Below, piece after piece: positions 11,279 through 19,020 of a stretch of DNA of 34,968 nucleotides. Origin of the DNA: ZC4RG25 sp041687075. Lineage in GTDB: Bacteria; Pseudomonadota; Alphaproteobacteria; Rhizobiales; Hyphomicrobiaceae. The translations under genes were made by a program, and so were the position numbers. A model generated the notes under the pieces. It saw nothing but the letters and a program-made list of their open reading frames with translations, had not been told where the DNA came from and did not search any database. Every line of letters begins with the position of its first letter. The stretch's first letter is position 1. The stretch lies in NCBI GenBank assembly GCA_041687075.1, contig JAWLCO010000030.1:1-34968 (forward strand), written 5' to 3'.

Positions 11279-11611
11279 CTATGCGTGCCATCGGCGATCA
11301 ACGCCTGCAGGCCCGTTGCAAACGACGCCGCAGTGCTCATCGAACAGATCGTTCCATTCCGGGTTCATCTGCTCGATGGGTCTCAGCTTCCATGCCCGAT
11401 TCCACTTCTTCAACTGCTTCTCGCGTTGGATCGCCTGAGCCATCGTCTCGTGCATTTCGTAGTAGACGAGGCGATGAACTCCGTACCGCTTCGTAAAGCC
11501 TTCGATCAGGTCTTGTTTGTGTAAAGCGACACGATTTTGCAACGAACTCGTCACGCCAATATAGAGTGTGCCGTTACGTCCGCTCGCGAGGATATAGACA
11601 CCGGGCCTCAT
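11279..11611 (-). CDS. Small GIY-YIG nuclease-domain protein flanked by inverted repeats
   Basis: The 110-residue product has the GIY-YIG fold signature: GVY at 4-6, YIG at 17-19 (GTLYIGVTSSL), Arg27, His31 and the acidic residue Glu64 in QREKQLKKW. This is the UPF0213/YhbQ-like single-domain class, often multicopy in alphaproteobacteria. Family members are metal-dependent DNA nucleases or predicted to be; the substrate here is unknown. The last 17 or so residues after DEH look unlike the family and may be read-through into flanking sequence. The Shine-Dalgarno is weak. The gene sits between copies B and C of an inverted palindromic repeat, separating frc from the formyl-THF ligase fusion, which suggests a mobile or repeat-associated unit. 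Confidence 0.85.
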   Translation of the reverse strand: MRPGVYILASGRNGTLYIGVTSSLQNRVALHKQDLIEGFTKRYGVHRLVYYEMHETMAQAIQREKQLKKWNRAWKLRPIEQMNPEWNDLFDEHCGVVCNGPAGVDRRWHA

Positions 11612-11653
11612 CTGGATACATCACGAGCTTTCTAAGCACACTCGAGTTGATAC

Positions 11654-11688
11654 GTGACCTGGATCCCCGCCTACGCGGGGATGACGGT
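11654..11688. repeat. REP-like palindromic repeat, copy C (inverted relative to B)
   Basis: The stem ATCCCCGC (11663-11670) pairs with GCGGGGAT (11675-11682) around CTAC. Read on the minus strand it matches copy B almost exactly, including the CCAGGTCAC flank. Copies B and C thus form terminal inverted repeats of a 449-base unit containing the GIY-YIG gene. Confidence 0.8.
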
Positions 11689-11711
11689 GTTGAAGTGCAA
11701 TTGCAAAATCA

Positions 11712-12983
11712 TCACTCCGCCGCGGCTCGCTTCGGGGCTGGTTGTGTGGCTTCCCTGATGGCGGCGAGTTCGTCCTCGCTGTAGCCGAGCACGTCGCGCA
11801 GGATTTCCTCGGTGTGCTCGCCGAGCAGCGGTGAGCGTTTCACCTCGGCCGGGCTTGCCGAGAGCTTGATCGGGTTGCCAACCGATAGATACTTGCCGCG
11901 GGTCGGATGGTCGACCTCGACCACTGTACCTGTGGCTCGCAAAGACCGATCCTCGGCCAATTCCTTCATGGACAGGATCGGGCCGCAGGGAATGTCGTAA
12001 TTGTTCAGGATTTCCATGGCCTCGAACTTCGTCTTGGTCATGGTCCACTGCTCGATGCGGTCGAACACCTGCTTCAGCCGCGGCAGGCGCGCCTTGGGCG
12101 TCGCGAAGTCCGGGTGTGTCTTCCAGTCGGGCTCGCCGATCACGTCGCAGATCTTCTCCCAGACGGGCGCCTGCGTGATGAAATAGATGTAGGCGTTGGG
12201 GTCCGTCTCCCAGCCCTTGCACTTCAGGATCCAGCCCGGCTGGCCACCGCCCGAGGCATTGCCCGAACGTGGCACGGCCTCACCGAACTCCTTGCCTTCG
12301 CTGAACTGCGGGTACTCCGTGAGCGGCCCGTGTGCGAGCCGCTGCTGGTCACGCAGTTTCACGCGGCAGAGGTTCAACACGCCGTCCTGCATGGCGCAGG
12401 TGACGCGCTGGCCGCGGCCCGAGTGCGTCCGGTGGTAAAGGGCGGTGACGATGCCGAGCGCCAGATGCAGACCGGTGCCGCTGTCGCCGATCTGCGCGCC
12501 GGTGACGAGCGGTGGCCCGTCGTCGAAGCCGGTGGTCGACGCGGCGCCGCCGGTGCACTGGGCGACGTTCTCATAGACCTTGCACTCCTCGTAGGGCCCT
12601 GGGCCGAAGCCTTTGATCGAGGCGTAGATCATGCGCGGGTTGATCTCCTGGATGCGCTCCCAGGAAAAGCCCATGCGATCCAGCACGCCCGGCGCGAAGT
12701 TCTCGACCAGCACGTCGCAGGTCTTGATGAGGCGCTCCAGCACCTCCTTGCCTTTGGGGTGCTTCGTATCCAGCGTGATCGAACGCTTGTTGTGGTTCAG
12801 CATCGTGAAATAGAGGCTGTCCGCGTTGGGCACGTCCTGAAGCTGCCCGCGCGTGATGTCGCCGATACCCGGCCGCTCCACCTTGATCACGTCGGCGCCG
12901 AACCAGGCCAGAAGCTGCGTGCAGGTCGGGCCGGACTGCACGTGCGTGAAATCGAGAATCCGAACGCCTTCGAGGGCTTTCAT
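11712..12983 (-). CDS. frc: Formyl-CoA:oxalate CoA-transferase
   Basis: This 423-residue class III CoA-transferase swaps CoA from formyl-CoA to oxalate, giving oxalyl-CoA and formate. It matches Frc along its length: KALEGVRILDFTHVQSGP at the N-terminus with Gln16 (the family's Gln17), the nucleotide-binding LLAWFGADVIKVERPG, the catalytic Asp167 in GAQIGDSGTGLHLAL, and the glycine loop SGGGQPGW that closes over the active site. I chose the ATG at 12983 because GGGAGG lies 8 bases before it. It follows oxc by 14 bases, so the two should be co-transcribed. The frc-oxc pair is the defining module of bacterial oxalate catabolism. Confidence 0.95.
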   Translation of the reverse strand: MKALEGVRILDFTHVQSGPTCTQLLAWFGADVIKVERPGIGDITRGQLQDVPNADSLYFTMLNHNKRSITLDTKHPKGKEVLERLIKTCDVLVENFAPGVLDRMGFSWERIQEINPRMIYASIKGFGPGPYEECKVYENVAQCTGGAASTTGFDDGPPLVTGAQIGDSGTGLHLALGIVTALYHRTHSGRGQRVTCAMQDGVLNLCRVKLRDQQRLAHGPLTEYPQFSEGKEFGEAVPRSGNASGGGQPGWILKCKGWETDPNAYIYFITQAPVWEKICDVIGEPDWKTHPDFATPKARLPRLKQVFDRIEQWTMTKTKFEAMEILNNYDIPCGPILSMKELAEDRSLRATGTVVEVDHPTRGKYLSVGNPIKLSASPAEVKRSPLLGEHTEEILRDVLGYSEDELAAIREATQPAPKRAAAE

Positions 12984-12997
12984 TGCTGGTTCCTCCC

Positions 12998-14731
12998 TCA
13001 CTTCTTTTTCAGAACGCTTTGCGGGTTGAGATTGCCGATGCGGCCGCTTTCGCTGCCGGCGGCGGGATCGATCACGGCATTGATGAGAGTCGGCTTGCCG
13101 GAGTCCAGTGCCGCATCGACGGCGCGCTTCAGCTCGTCGGGTGTCGTCACATTCGCGCCGGCACCGCCGAAGGCTTCCATCATCATGTCGTAGCGTGCGT
13201 CCTTGACGAACACGGTGGTCGCCGGATCAGAGCCCGATGGATTGACGTCAGTACCGCGGTAGATGCCGTTGTTGTTGAAGACGACGATGCAGACCGGCAG
13301 CTGATACCGGCAGATCGTTTCGACCTCCATGCCGGAGAAACCGAACGCGCTGTCGCCGACCACTGCCAGCACCGGATGCCTGGTCTCGATGCTTGCCGCG
13401 ATGGCAAAGCCCATGCCGATGCCCATCACGCCCCAGGTGCCCACATCGAGGCGCTTGCGCGGCTTGTAGATGTCGATCACACCGCGCGCGAGGTCGAGGG
13501 TGTTGGCGCCCTCGTTGACGAGAATCGTGTCCGGCCGCTCCCTGATGACGTTGCGCAGCGCGCCGAGCGCCCCGTGGAAGTCCATCGGCGCCGTGTTCTT
13601 CATGAGCCGCGGCGCCATCTTGGCGATGTTTTCTTCCTTCTTGGTCTTGACGGCGCTCACCCAGTCCGCAGGCGGAGCGGCCCAGTCGCTGCCCATGCCG
13701 TCGACCAGAGCGGACACGCAGGAGCCGATGTCGCCGACCAGCGGAGCGGCGATTTCGACGTTGGAGTCCATCTCCCTGGGCTCGATATCGATCTGGATGA
13801 ACCTCTTCGGCGCATTGCCCCAGGTCTTGCCCTTGCCATGCGACAGGAGCCAGTTGAGCCGCGCGCCGACCAGCAGGACGACGTCCGATTCCTTCAGCAC
13901 CAGCGAGCGTGCCGCGCCGGCGCATTGGGGGTGCGTGTCGGGCAAGAGGCCCTTGGCCATGCTCATCGGCAGGAACGGAATACCGCTCTTCTCGACGAGG
14001 TTGCGGATGTCGTCATCGGCCTGGGCATAGGCTGCACCCTTGCCGAGAATGATGAGAGGACGCTTGGCGTCCTTGAGAACATCCAGCGCGCGTTTGACCG
14101 CATCCGGAGCGGGGATCTGTGCTGGCGCCGGGTCGATCACCTTCACAAGCGACTTCTTGCCCGCCTCCGCATCCATCACCTGGGAGAGCAGCTTGGCCGG
14201 CAGGTCGAGGTAAACCCCGCCCGGGCGTCCGGAAACCGCCGCGCGGATCGCACGCGCCACGCCGATGCCGATGTCCTGCGCGTGCAGGATGCGGAAGGCG
14301 GCCTTGCAGAGCGGCTTGGCGATGGCGAGCTGATCCATCTCCTCATAATCGCCCTGCTGCAGGTCGACGATCTCGCGCTCGGACGAGCCGGAGATGAGGA
14401 TCATCGGGAAGCAGTTGGTCGTGGCGTTCGCAAGCGCCGTCAGACCATTGAGGAAGCCTGGTGCCGACACGGTGAGGCAGACACCTGGCGTCTTCGTCAG
14501 GAATCCGGCAATCGCTGCGGCATTGCCCGCGTTCTGCTCGTGCCGGAACGAGACTACGCGGATGCCGGCTGCCTGCGCCATGCGGCCCAGGTCCGTTATG
14601 GGGATGCCGGGCACACCATAGATGGTGTTGATGCCATTGAGTTTGAGAGCATCGATGACGAGATGGAAGCCGTCCGTCAGCTCCTGCTCCTCTGCAGCTT
14701 GAGCATCGATGGTTTGCGCCGTTGCCGACAT
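12998..14731 (-). CDS. oxc: Oxalyl-CoA decarboxylase
   Basis: This 577-residue thiamine-diphosphate enzyme converts oxalyl-CoA to formyl-CoA and CO2. Diagnostic points are Glu65 in SFRHEQNAG (ThDP activation), QQGDYEEMDQ with the Tyr-Glu pair of the Oxc active site, the ThDP/Mg motif GDSAFGFSGME starting near 459 and ending at VVFNNNGIYRGTD, and the flexible C-terminal GSESGRIGNLNP that in Oxc folds over CoA. Length and ends match Oxalobacter-type Oxc. AAGGAG precedes the ATG. It lies 28 bases after gntR and 14 before frc in one minus-strand operon. The 659-codon antisense frame across it is not a gene. Confidence 0.96.
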   Translation of the reverse strand: MSATAQTIDAQAAEEQELTDGFHLVIDALKLNGINTIYGVPGIPITDLGRMAQAAGIRVVSFRHEQNAGNAAAIAGFLTKTPGVCLTVSAPGFLNGLTALANATTNCFPMILISGSSEREIVDLQQGDYEEMDQLAIAKPLCKAAFRILHAQDIGIGVARAIRAAVSGRPGGVYLDLPAKLLSQVMDAEAGKKSLVKVIDPAPAQIPAPDAVKRALDVLKDAKRPLIILGKGAAYAQADDDIRNLVEKSGIPFLPMSMAKGLLPDTHPQCAGAARSLVLKESDVVLLVGARLNWLLSHGKGKTWGNAPKRFIQIDIEPREMDSNVEIAAPLVGDIGSCVSALVDGMGSDWAAPPADWVSAVKTKKEENIAKMAPRLMKNTAPMDFHGALGALRNVIRERPDTILVNEGANTLDLARGVIDIYKPRKRLDVGTWGVMGIGMGFAIAASIETRHPVLAVVGDSAFGFSGMEVETICRYQLPVCIVVFNNNGIYRGTDVNPSGSDPATTVFVKDARYDMMMEAFGGAGANVTTPDELKRAVDAALDSGKPTLINAVIDPAAGSESGRIGNLNPQSVLKKK

Positions 14732-14759
14732 ATCACTCCTTCCTCAGATTATCTTGCCG

Positions 14760-15446
14760 CTAGTCGAGATCGACATAGCGTTCGACGTGGTCCCGAAGTC
14801 TCAACGTGTGCTCACGCACCAGCCGCTCGGCGCGCTCCGTATCGCGCGCCTCGAGCGCAGCGACGATCTCCTTGTGATCGACGACCGAACGCCGTGCGCG
14901 ATCCTGCTCGAAGATGGTCCGCTGCCGGATGGCGCGGACGTGAAAGAAGAGCTTGTTGGTGAGCTCGCGGATGAGCTCGCACTTTCCCAATCCGATGATC
15001 GCCTGGTGGAAGCGGATGTTGGCATCCGAGTACTCGCCCATCTTGCGGGCGACCTCGTCAGTGGAGAAGGCATCGATCAGGTCGTGCAGGCCCGCGATCT
15101 CTTTATCGGTGGCCTCCTTGGTTGCCAGCCGCGCAGCCATGCTCTCGAGGGCGGCCCAGACCGTGATCATCTCCAGGATCTCGGCCTTGGTCTTACGGAC
15201 GATGTAGATGCCGCGCCGGGCAACGATGCGGACCAGCCCCTCCTGGTCTAGCTGTGCAAGTGCTTCCCTCAGCGGCGTACGGCTCACCCCGAATTGCGCA
15301 GAAAGCTGGCGTTCGTCGAGACGCAGCTCGGCGTTGCTGTCATAGATGTTCATGTTGAGAATCGCCGCTTTCAGCGCCTCATAGGCCCTGGTCTTGAGGC
15401 TTTGCGCCTCTCCGAGCGGCGTTATCCTGATTTGCGTGTTGGCCAT
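14760..15446 (-). CDS. GntR-family (FadR/FCD-type) transcriptional regulator of the oxalate genes
   Basis: The 228-residue protein has an N-terminal winged helix-turn-helix (about 19-80; RLDERQLSAQFGVSRTPLREALAQL is the GntR signature region) and an all-helical FCD ligand-binding domain whose acidic and histidine residues (Asp in YSDANIRFHQAII, later HVRAIRQR and DHKEIVAAL) usually hold a metal and a carboxylate ligand. Family logic and position suggest it senses oxalate or a related acid; the ligand is not shown by sequence. ATG 15446 is preferred over an upstream GTG at 15479 that lacks a ribosome site. It is first in gntR-oxc-frc and diverges from tctACB, with palindromic sites in front of both. 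Confidence 0.9.
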   Translation of the reverse strand: MANTQIRITPLGEAQSLKTRAYEALKAAILNMNIYDSNAELRLDERQLSAQFGVSRTPLREALAQLDQEGLVRIVARRGIYIVRKTKAEILEMITVWAALESMAARLATKEATDKEIAGLHDLIDAFSTDEVARKMGEYSDANIRFHQAIIGLGKCELIRELTNKLFFHVRAIRQRTIFEQDRARRSVVDHKEIVAALEARDTERAERLVREHTLRLRDHVERYVDLD

Positions 15447-15508
15447 CCGAACGCCTGACTTGGGTGGAACGGTCTCCACCAGGGCGCAATGCGCTTCTGA
15501 TCAAGGGT

Positions 15509-15527
15509 CTGGTATACCATACACCAG
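15509..15527. promoter_or_regulatory. Putative GntR operator 1, before gntR-oxc-frc
   Basis: CTGGTATACCATACACCAG is a 19-bp near-palindrome (CTGGTATA-N3-TATACCAG with one mismatch) 63 bases upstream of gntR. It overlaps a possible -10 box, which would suit repression. A near-identical site lies at 15668-15686 in the opposite orientation. Confidence 0.7.
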
Positions 15528-15545
15528 AGAGCCTCCGGCCGGCAA
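15516..15545 (-). promoter_or_regulatory. Possible promoter for gntR-oxc-frc
   Basis: On the minus strand, TTGCCG (15545-15540) and TATGGT (15521-15516) are spaced 18 bases apart, and the -10 lies inside operator 1. This is a sigma-70-like match found by eye only. Confidence 0.3.
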
Positions 15546-15649
15546 GGCACTATGCGCATCTGTGGAAGTCCTGGCGAGCAAGCAAGCTAACGTTTTTACA
15601 CGGATCGCCTGCCATGAGAAGAGTGCAGATCTGAACCTGGAATCCGGCA

Positions 15650-15677
15650 TTGCGCGGCGATCAGTTACCGGTATATG
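15650..15677 (+). promoter_or_regulatory. Possible promoter for tctACB
   Basis: TTGCGC (15650-15655) and TATATG (15672-15677) are 16 bases apart, and the -10 box lies within operator 2. This is a weak sigma-70-like match by eye. Confidence 0.25.
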
Positions 15678-15686
15678 GTATACCAG
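15668..15686. promoter_or_regulatory. Putative GntR operator 2, before tctACB
   Basis: CCGGTATATGGTATACCAG is, on the minus strand, CTGGTATACCATATACCGG, differing from operator 1 at two of 19 positions. It is a near-perfect palindrome with one mismatch. It lies about 85 bases before the tctA start, so one regulator could control both arms. Confidence 0.7.
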
Positions 15687-15770
15687 CGTCGCTGTGAGAC
15701 CCGATTTTCCCAGCGGGGCAAGCAGGGCTCCAAGAACCCTGGTTGGAAGTGTCAGAGAGGAAATCGTCCG

Positions 15771-17276
15771 TTGGAAGAAATCGCCTCGCTTATGCAGGGG
15801 TTCGCCGTCGTTCTGACGCCGTTCAACCTGCTCTTGATGCTCGTCGGCATCCTTCTTGGCGTGATCATCGGCGTTCTGCCGGGCCTTGGTGGCGCCAATG
15901 GCGTTGCGATCCTCCTTCCCCTCACATTCGCGATGCCGCCGACATCGGCGATCATCATGCTGAGCTGCATTTACTGGGGGGCACTTTTCGGGGGCGCAAT
16001 CACATCGATCCTTTTCAATATCCCTGGCGAGCCATGGTCCGTCGCCACGACTTTCGACGGGCATCCGATGGCGCAAAAGGGAAAAGCCGATGAGGCTTTG
16101 ACGGCGGCATTCACGTCGTCGTTCGTCGGTGCCATCGTTGCGGTGATCGTCATCACCTTTCTCGCACCACTGGTCGCCAGTTTTGCACTGCGATTTGGCC
16201 CGGCCGAATTCTTTGCGGTCCAGTTCCTGACCTTCGCGAGCTTCATCGGCATGGGCAGGGGCTCGCCGTTCAAGACACTCGCCTCGATGTCCCTCGGTTT
16301 CGCGTTGGCGGCGGTGGGGCTGGACAACGTCACCGGGCAGCTGCGGATGACGTTTGGTTTCGAATCGCTGCTCAACGGGTTCGTGTTCCTGGTGGCAGTC
16401 ATTGGCCTGTTCGGCATCGGTGAAATCCTGTCCTCCATGGAGGAGGGGCTCAGCTTCTCCGGTGCGCAGGCCAAGATTCGGATGGATGCCGTCCTGCAAA
16501 CCTGGAAGCAACTTCCGAAGTACTGGTTCACGTTCGTACGCAGCTGCGTCATCGGCTGCTGGATGGGCATCACGCCAGGCGGTGCGACGCCCGCATCGTT
16601 CATGAGCTATGGGCTTGCGAAACAGTTCTCGAAAAACGGAAAGAATTTCGGGAAGGGCGATATCGAAGGCGTCGTGGCTCCCGAAACGGCGGCTCACGCC
16701 GCCGGCACCAGCGCACTGCTTCCGATGCTGACGCTTGGCATCCCTGGCTCGCCAACCGCAGCGGTGCTTCTCGGCGGCCTCATGATCTGGGGTCTCCAGC
16801 CGGGGCCGATGCTGTTCGTCGAGCAGCCGGACTTCGTGTGGGGCCTGATCGCCTCCATGTATCTCGGCAACGTCGTAGGGCTCATGATCATTCTGACGTG
16901 CGTGCCCTTGTTCGCTGCGATCCTGCGAATTCCGTTCTCCATCATCGCGCCCGTCATCCTGGTCATCTGTGCTGTTGGCGCCTACACGGTGAACAACTCC
17001 ATTTTCGACGTATGGATGATGGTCGTGTTCGGGATGGTAGGGTACGCTTTCGTGAAGCTCGGATATCCGCTGCCGCCGCTCGTGCTGGCGCTGGTGCTCG
17101 GCGACATGGCCGAGGGCTCGTTCCGGCAGGCCATGCTTCTCAGCCAGGGAGACGTGTCGATATTCTTCTCCAACTGGCTTGTCAGCAGCATCATGGCCTT
17201 GGGCCTTGTCCTGCTGTTCTGGCCCGCGATCAGGATGCTGATTGCCTACGCCAAGCCCAAGCCGCAGCACGCATGA
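15771..17276 (+). CDS. tctA: Tripartite tricarboxylate transporter, large membrane subunit TctA
   Basis: This 501-residue protein of about 11-12 hydrophobic segments matches the TctA family. The signature is VLTPFNLLLMLVGILLGVII followed by GVLPGLGGANGVAILLPLTF; later family markers are GITPGGATPASFMSYGLAK and LTLGIPGSPTAAVLLGGLM. TctA is the channel subunit of secondary carboxylate uptake systems fed by a periplasmic binding protein. I start at TTG 15771, with AGAGAGG upstream, because it gives the usual TctA N-terminus and length; ATG 15792 is an alternative, and ATG 15675 lies inside an operator and is rejected. The order tctA-tctC-tctB is not the commonest. The substrate is inferred to be oxalate or a related acid from the neighbours. 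Confidence 0.92.
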   Translation: MEEIASLMQGFAVVLTPFNLLLMLVGILLGVIIGVLPGLGGANGVAILLPLTFAMPPTSAIIMLSCIYWGALFGGAITSILFNIPGEPWSVATTFDGHPMAQKGKADEALTAAFTSSFVGAIVAVIVITFLAPLVASFALRFGPAEFFAVQFLTFASFIGMGRGSPFKTLASMSLGFALAAVGLDNVTGQLRMTFGFESLLNGFVFLVAVIGLFGIGEILSSMEEGLSFSGAQAKIRMDAVLQTWKQLPKYWFTFVRSCVIGCWMGITPGGATPASFMSYGLAKQFSKNGKNFGKGDIEGVVAPETAAHAAGTSALLPMLTLGIPGSPTAAVLLGGLMIWGLQPGPMLFVEQPDFVWGLIASMYLGNVVGLMIILTCVPLFAAILRIPFSIIAPVILVICAVGAYTVNNSIFDVWMMVVFGMVGYAFVKLGYPLPPLVLALVLGDMAEGSFRQAMLLSQGDVSIFFSNWLVSSIMALGLVLLFWPAIRMLIAYAKPKPQHA

Positions 17277-17282
17277 GAATTG

Positions 17283-17308
17283 CCGGCAAGGCGAATGTGC
17301 CTTGCCGG
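17283..17308 (+). terminator. Intercistronic hairpin between tctA and tctC
   Basis: CCGGCAAGGC (17283-17292) pairs perfectly with GCCTTGCCGG (17299-17308) over a 6-base loop, 6 bases after the tctA stop. There is no immediate T-run. It probably acts as an attenuating terminator or processing stem that lets the binding protein be made in excess over the membrane subunit. Confidence 0.5.
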
Positions 17309-17369
17309 ATGAACCTTTCGGGTTCCAAGAAGAAAAAAATCAATCAGAGGAAACGATAAGGAGTGTGAA

Positions 17370-18386
17370 ATGCTCAAACTCAGTAAAGCGCTGGTAACCG
17401 TTGCAGGTGGTCTGGCAGCTGCGGTCGCTATGGCCGCCACGCCAGCTTCGGCTTGGGAGCCGACCAAGGCCGTCACCTTCGTCATTCCTGCGGGAACGGG
17501 CGGTGGCGCCGATCAGATGGCCAGGTTCATCCAGGGTGTCGTCAGCAAGCACAAGCTGATGGAGCAGCCGATCGTGGTCATCAACAAGTCGGGTGGCGCC
17601 GGTGCGGAGGGTTTTCTGGAGGTCAAGAACAGCAAGGGTGATCCACACAAGATCATCATCACCCTGTCGAACCTGTTCACGACGCCGCTGAGCACGGGGA
17701 CACCTTTCAGCTGGAAGGACCTGACCCCCGTTGCGATGCTGGCGCTGGACCAGTTCATCCTTTGGGTTCCTGCTGACGCGCCATACAACACGGCCAAGGA
17801 ATACATCCAGGCTGTGAAAGATGGCTCCGACAGGCAGTACAAGATGGGTGGCACCGGCTCCAAGCAGGAGGATCAGATCATCACCGTGGCCATCGAGCGG
17901 GAGACGGGGGGCAAGAAGTTCACCTATGTTCCGTTCCAGGGCGGCGGCAAGGTCGCTGTCCAGCTGGTCGGCAAGCACATCGATTCGTCGGTCAACAATC
18001 CGATCGAGGCTGTCCAGCACTGGAAGTCGGGAGCTTTGAAGCCGCTTTGCATTTTCGACAACGAGCGGTCGACTTACACGGAGAAGGTGACGAAGGACAA
18101 GGCGTGGAGCGATATCCCGACCTGCACGGAAGCGGGTGTTCCCGTCGAGTACCAGATGCTGCGCGGCATCTTCATGCCGAGTGGCGTTAGCGAGGAGCAG
18201 GTAAAGTTCTATGTCGACCTGTTCGCGAAGATCAGGGAAACCGAAGACTGGCAGAACTTCATGAACAACGGCGCCTTCAATCAGACCTCGATGAGTGGCG
18301 ACGAATTCAAGAAGTGGGTGGAGAATGCCGAGAAGGTCCACTACGACCTGATGAAAGAGGCGGGCTTCCTCGCCGCCGGCAAGTGA
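17370..18386 (+). CDS. tctC: Tripartite tricarboxylate transporter substrate-binding protein (TctC/Bug family)
   Basis: The 338-residue product has a clear Sec signal peptide (MLKLSKALVTVAGGLAAAVAMAATPASA) and a Bug-type periplasmic binding fold. Family markers are the loop after the first strand (VIPAGTGGGADQMARFI), SGGAGAEGFLEVKN, the second carboxylate-binding region around KMGGTGSKQEDQI, and FQGGGKVAVQLVGKHID. It would deliver a carboxylate to TctA/TctB. AAGGAG lies 7 bases before the ATG, a stronger ribosome site than those of tctA or tctB. Specificity cannot be read from sequence; oxalate is suggested by gntR-oxc-frc across the shared control region. Confidence 0.93.
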   Translation: MLKLSKALVTVAGGLAAAVAMAATPASAWEPTKAVTFVIPAGTGGGADQMARFIQGVVSKHKLMEQPIVVINKSGGAGAEGFLEVKNSKGDPHKIIITLSNLFTTPLSTGTPFSWKDLTPVAMLALDQFILWVPADAPYNTAKEYIQAVKDGSDRQYKMGGTGSKQEDQIITVAIERETGGKKFTYVPFQGGGKVAVQLVGKHIDSSVNNPIEAVQHWKSGALKPLCIFDNERSTYTEKVTKDKAWSDIPTCTEAGVPVEYQMLRGIFMPSGVSEEQVKFYVDLFAKIRETEDWQNFMNNGAFNQTSMSGDEFKKWVENAEKVHYDLMKEAGFLAAGK

Positions 18387-18394
18387 TGACCTGA

Positions 18395-18424
18395 GGCAGA
18401 CCGGCCTTTGCCGGTTTGCCTTTT
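18395..18424 (+). terminator. Terminator-like hairpin between tctC and tctB
   Basis: GGCAGACCGGC (18395-18405) pairs with GCCGGTTTGCC (18410-18420) with one G-U pair and loop CTTT, followed directly by TTTT. It looks like an intrinsic terminator that would reduce transcription into tctB. Confidence 0.65.
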
Positions 18425-18454
18425 CTGCTCTCTACATTCCAAGGAAATACCGCA

Positions 18455-18973
18455 ATGCACGGCAACGACAGTTCCGGCGACGAGCCGAGTCTCGTATCGA
18501 ACAGGACGATGGACATCGTCGTCGCGCTGCTGCTTCTGCTCGTCAGCGCGATCGTCATTTACGACAGTGTACGCCTCGGGTTCGATTGGCGAGAAAGCGA
18601 AGGGCCGGCGTCCGGGTATTTTCCTTTCTACATCGCGGTTATTCTGGCGTTCGCCAGTGTCATGAATTTGCTGCGGGCTGTGATGGCGCGCGGCGGTGCA
18701 GGCAGCGAATCGTTCGTTTCGAAGCCGGCATTCATGCGCGTTCTCGCGGTGCTGATCCCGTCATTCGTCTTCGTGGCAGTGATCCAGTTTCTCGGGCTTT
18801 ACGTCGCCGCTGCGATTTTCATCACCGCCTTCATGCTGATCCTTGGGCGCGAGTCGATTTTGAGGGCGCTCGTGGTCGGCTTCTCAATTCCGATCGTCCT
18901 GTTCGTTCTTTTCGAGATCTGGTTCCTGGTGCCTTTGCCAAAAGGTCCTGTCGAGAACTTCTTTGGGTACTGA
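18455..18973 (+). CDS. tctB: Tripartite tricarboxylate transporter small membrane subunit TctB
   Basis: The 172-residue protein has four hydrophobic segments (about 23-45, 60-80, 105-125, 140-160), the TctB pattern. The family motif region SVRLGFDWRESEGPASGYFPFYIAVIL sits between helices 1 and 2. It pairs with TctA in the membrane. AAGGA lies 9 bases before the ATG at 18455. A terminator-like hairpin separates it from tctC, and another hairpin follows its stop by 26 bases. TctB is poorly conserved, but position and topology make the call secure. Confidence 0.88.
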   Translation: MHGNDSSGDEPSLVSNRTMDIVVALLLLLVSAIVIYDSVRLGFDWRESEGPASGYFPFYIAVILAFASVMNLLRAVMARGGAGSESFVSKPAFMRVLAVLIPSFVFVAVIQFLGLYVAAAIFITAFMLILGRESILRALVVGFSIPIVLFVLFEIWFLVPLPKGPVENFFGY

Positions 18974-18998
18974 CCCTCGCTGCGCGATGCGCCGCTCA

Positions 18999-19020
18999 AC
19001 GGGAGGCGAGAGCCTCCCGT
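18999..19020 (+). terminator. Hairpin after tctB
   Basis: ACGGGAGGC (18999-19007) pairs with GCCTCCCGT (19012-19020) with tetraloop GAGA, then ATCTGTTC. It is a compact GC-rich stem 26 bases after the tctB stop, likely ending the tct transcript. Confidence 0.6.

Noticed and set aside
11240..11688. CRISPR-like repeat array
   Set aside because: Only two inverted copies flanking a gene, with no regularly spaced direct repeats or spacers.
12983..14962. 659-codon plus-strand open frame over oxc
   Set aside because: Antisense shadow of oxc, which has all ThDP and Oxc motifs; no domain is visible in the antisense product.
15675..15770. Upstream ATG start for tctA
   Set aside because: It lies inside operator 2 and adds a basic, non-family N-terminal extension; TTG 15771 with AGAGAGG gives the normal TctA start.
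15501..17270. 589-codon minus-strand frame over tctA
   Set aside because: Low-complexity His/Glu/Arg-rich antisense product; tctA on the plus strand is a full membrane protein with family motifs.
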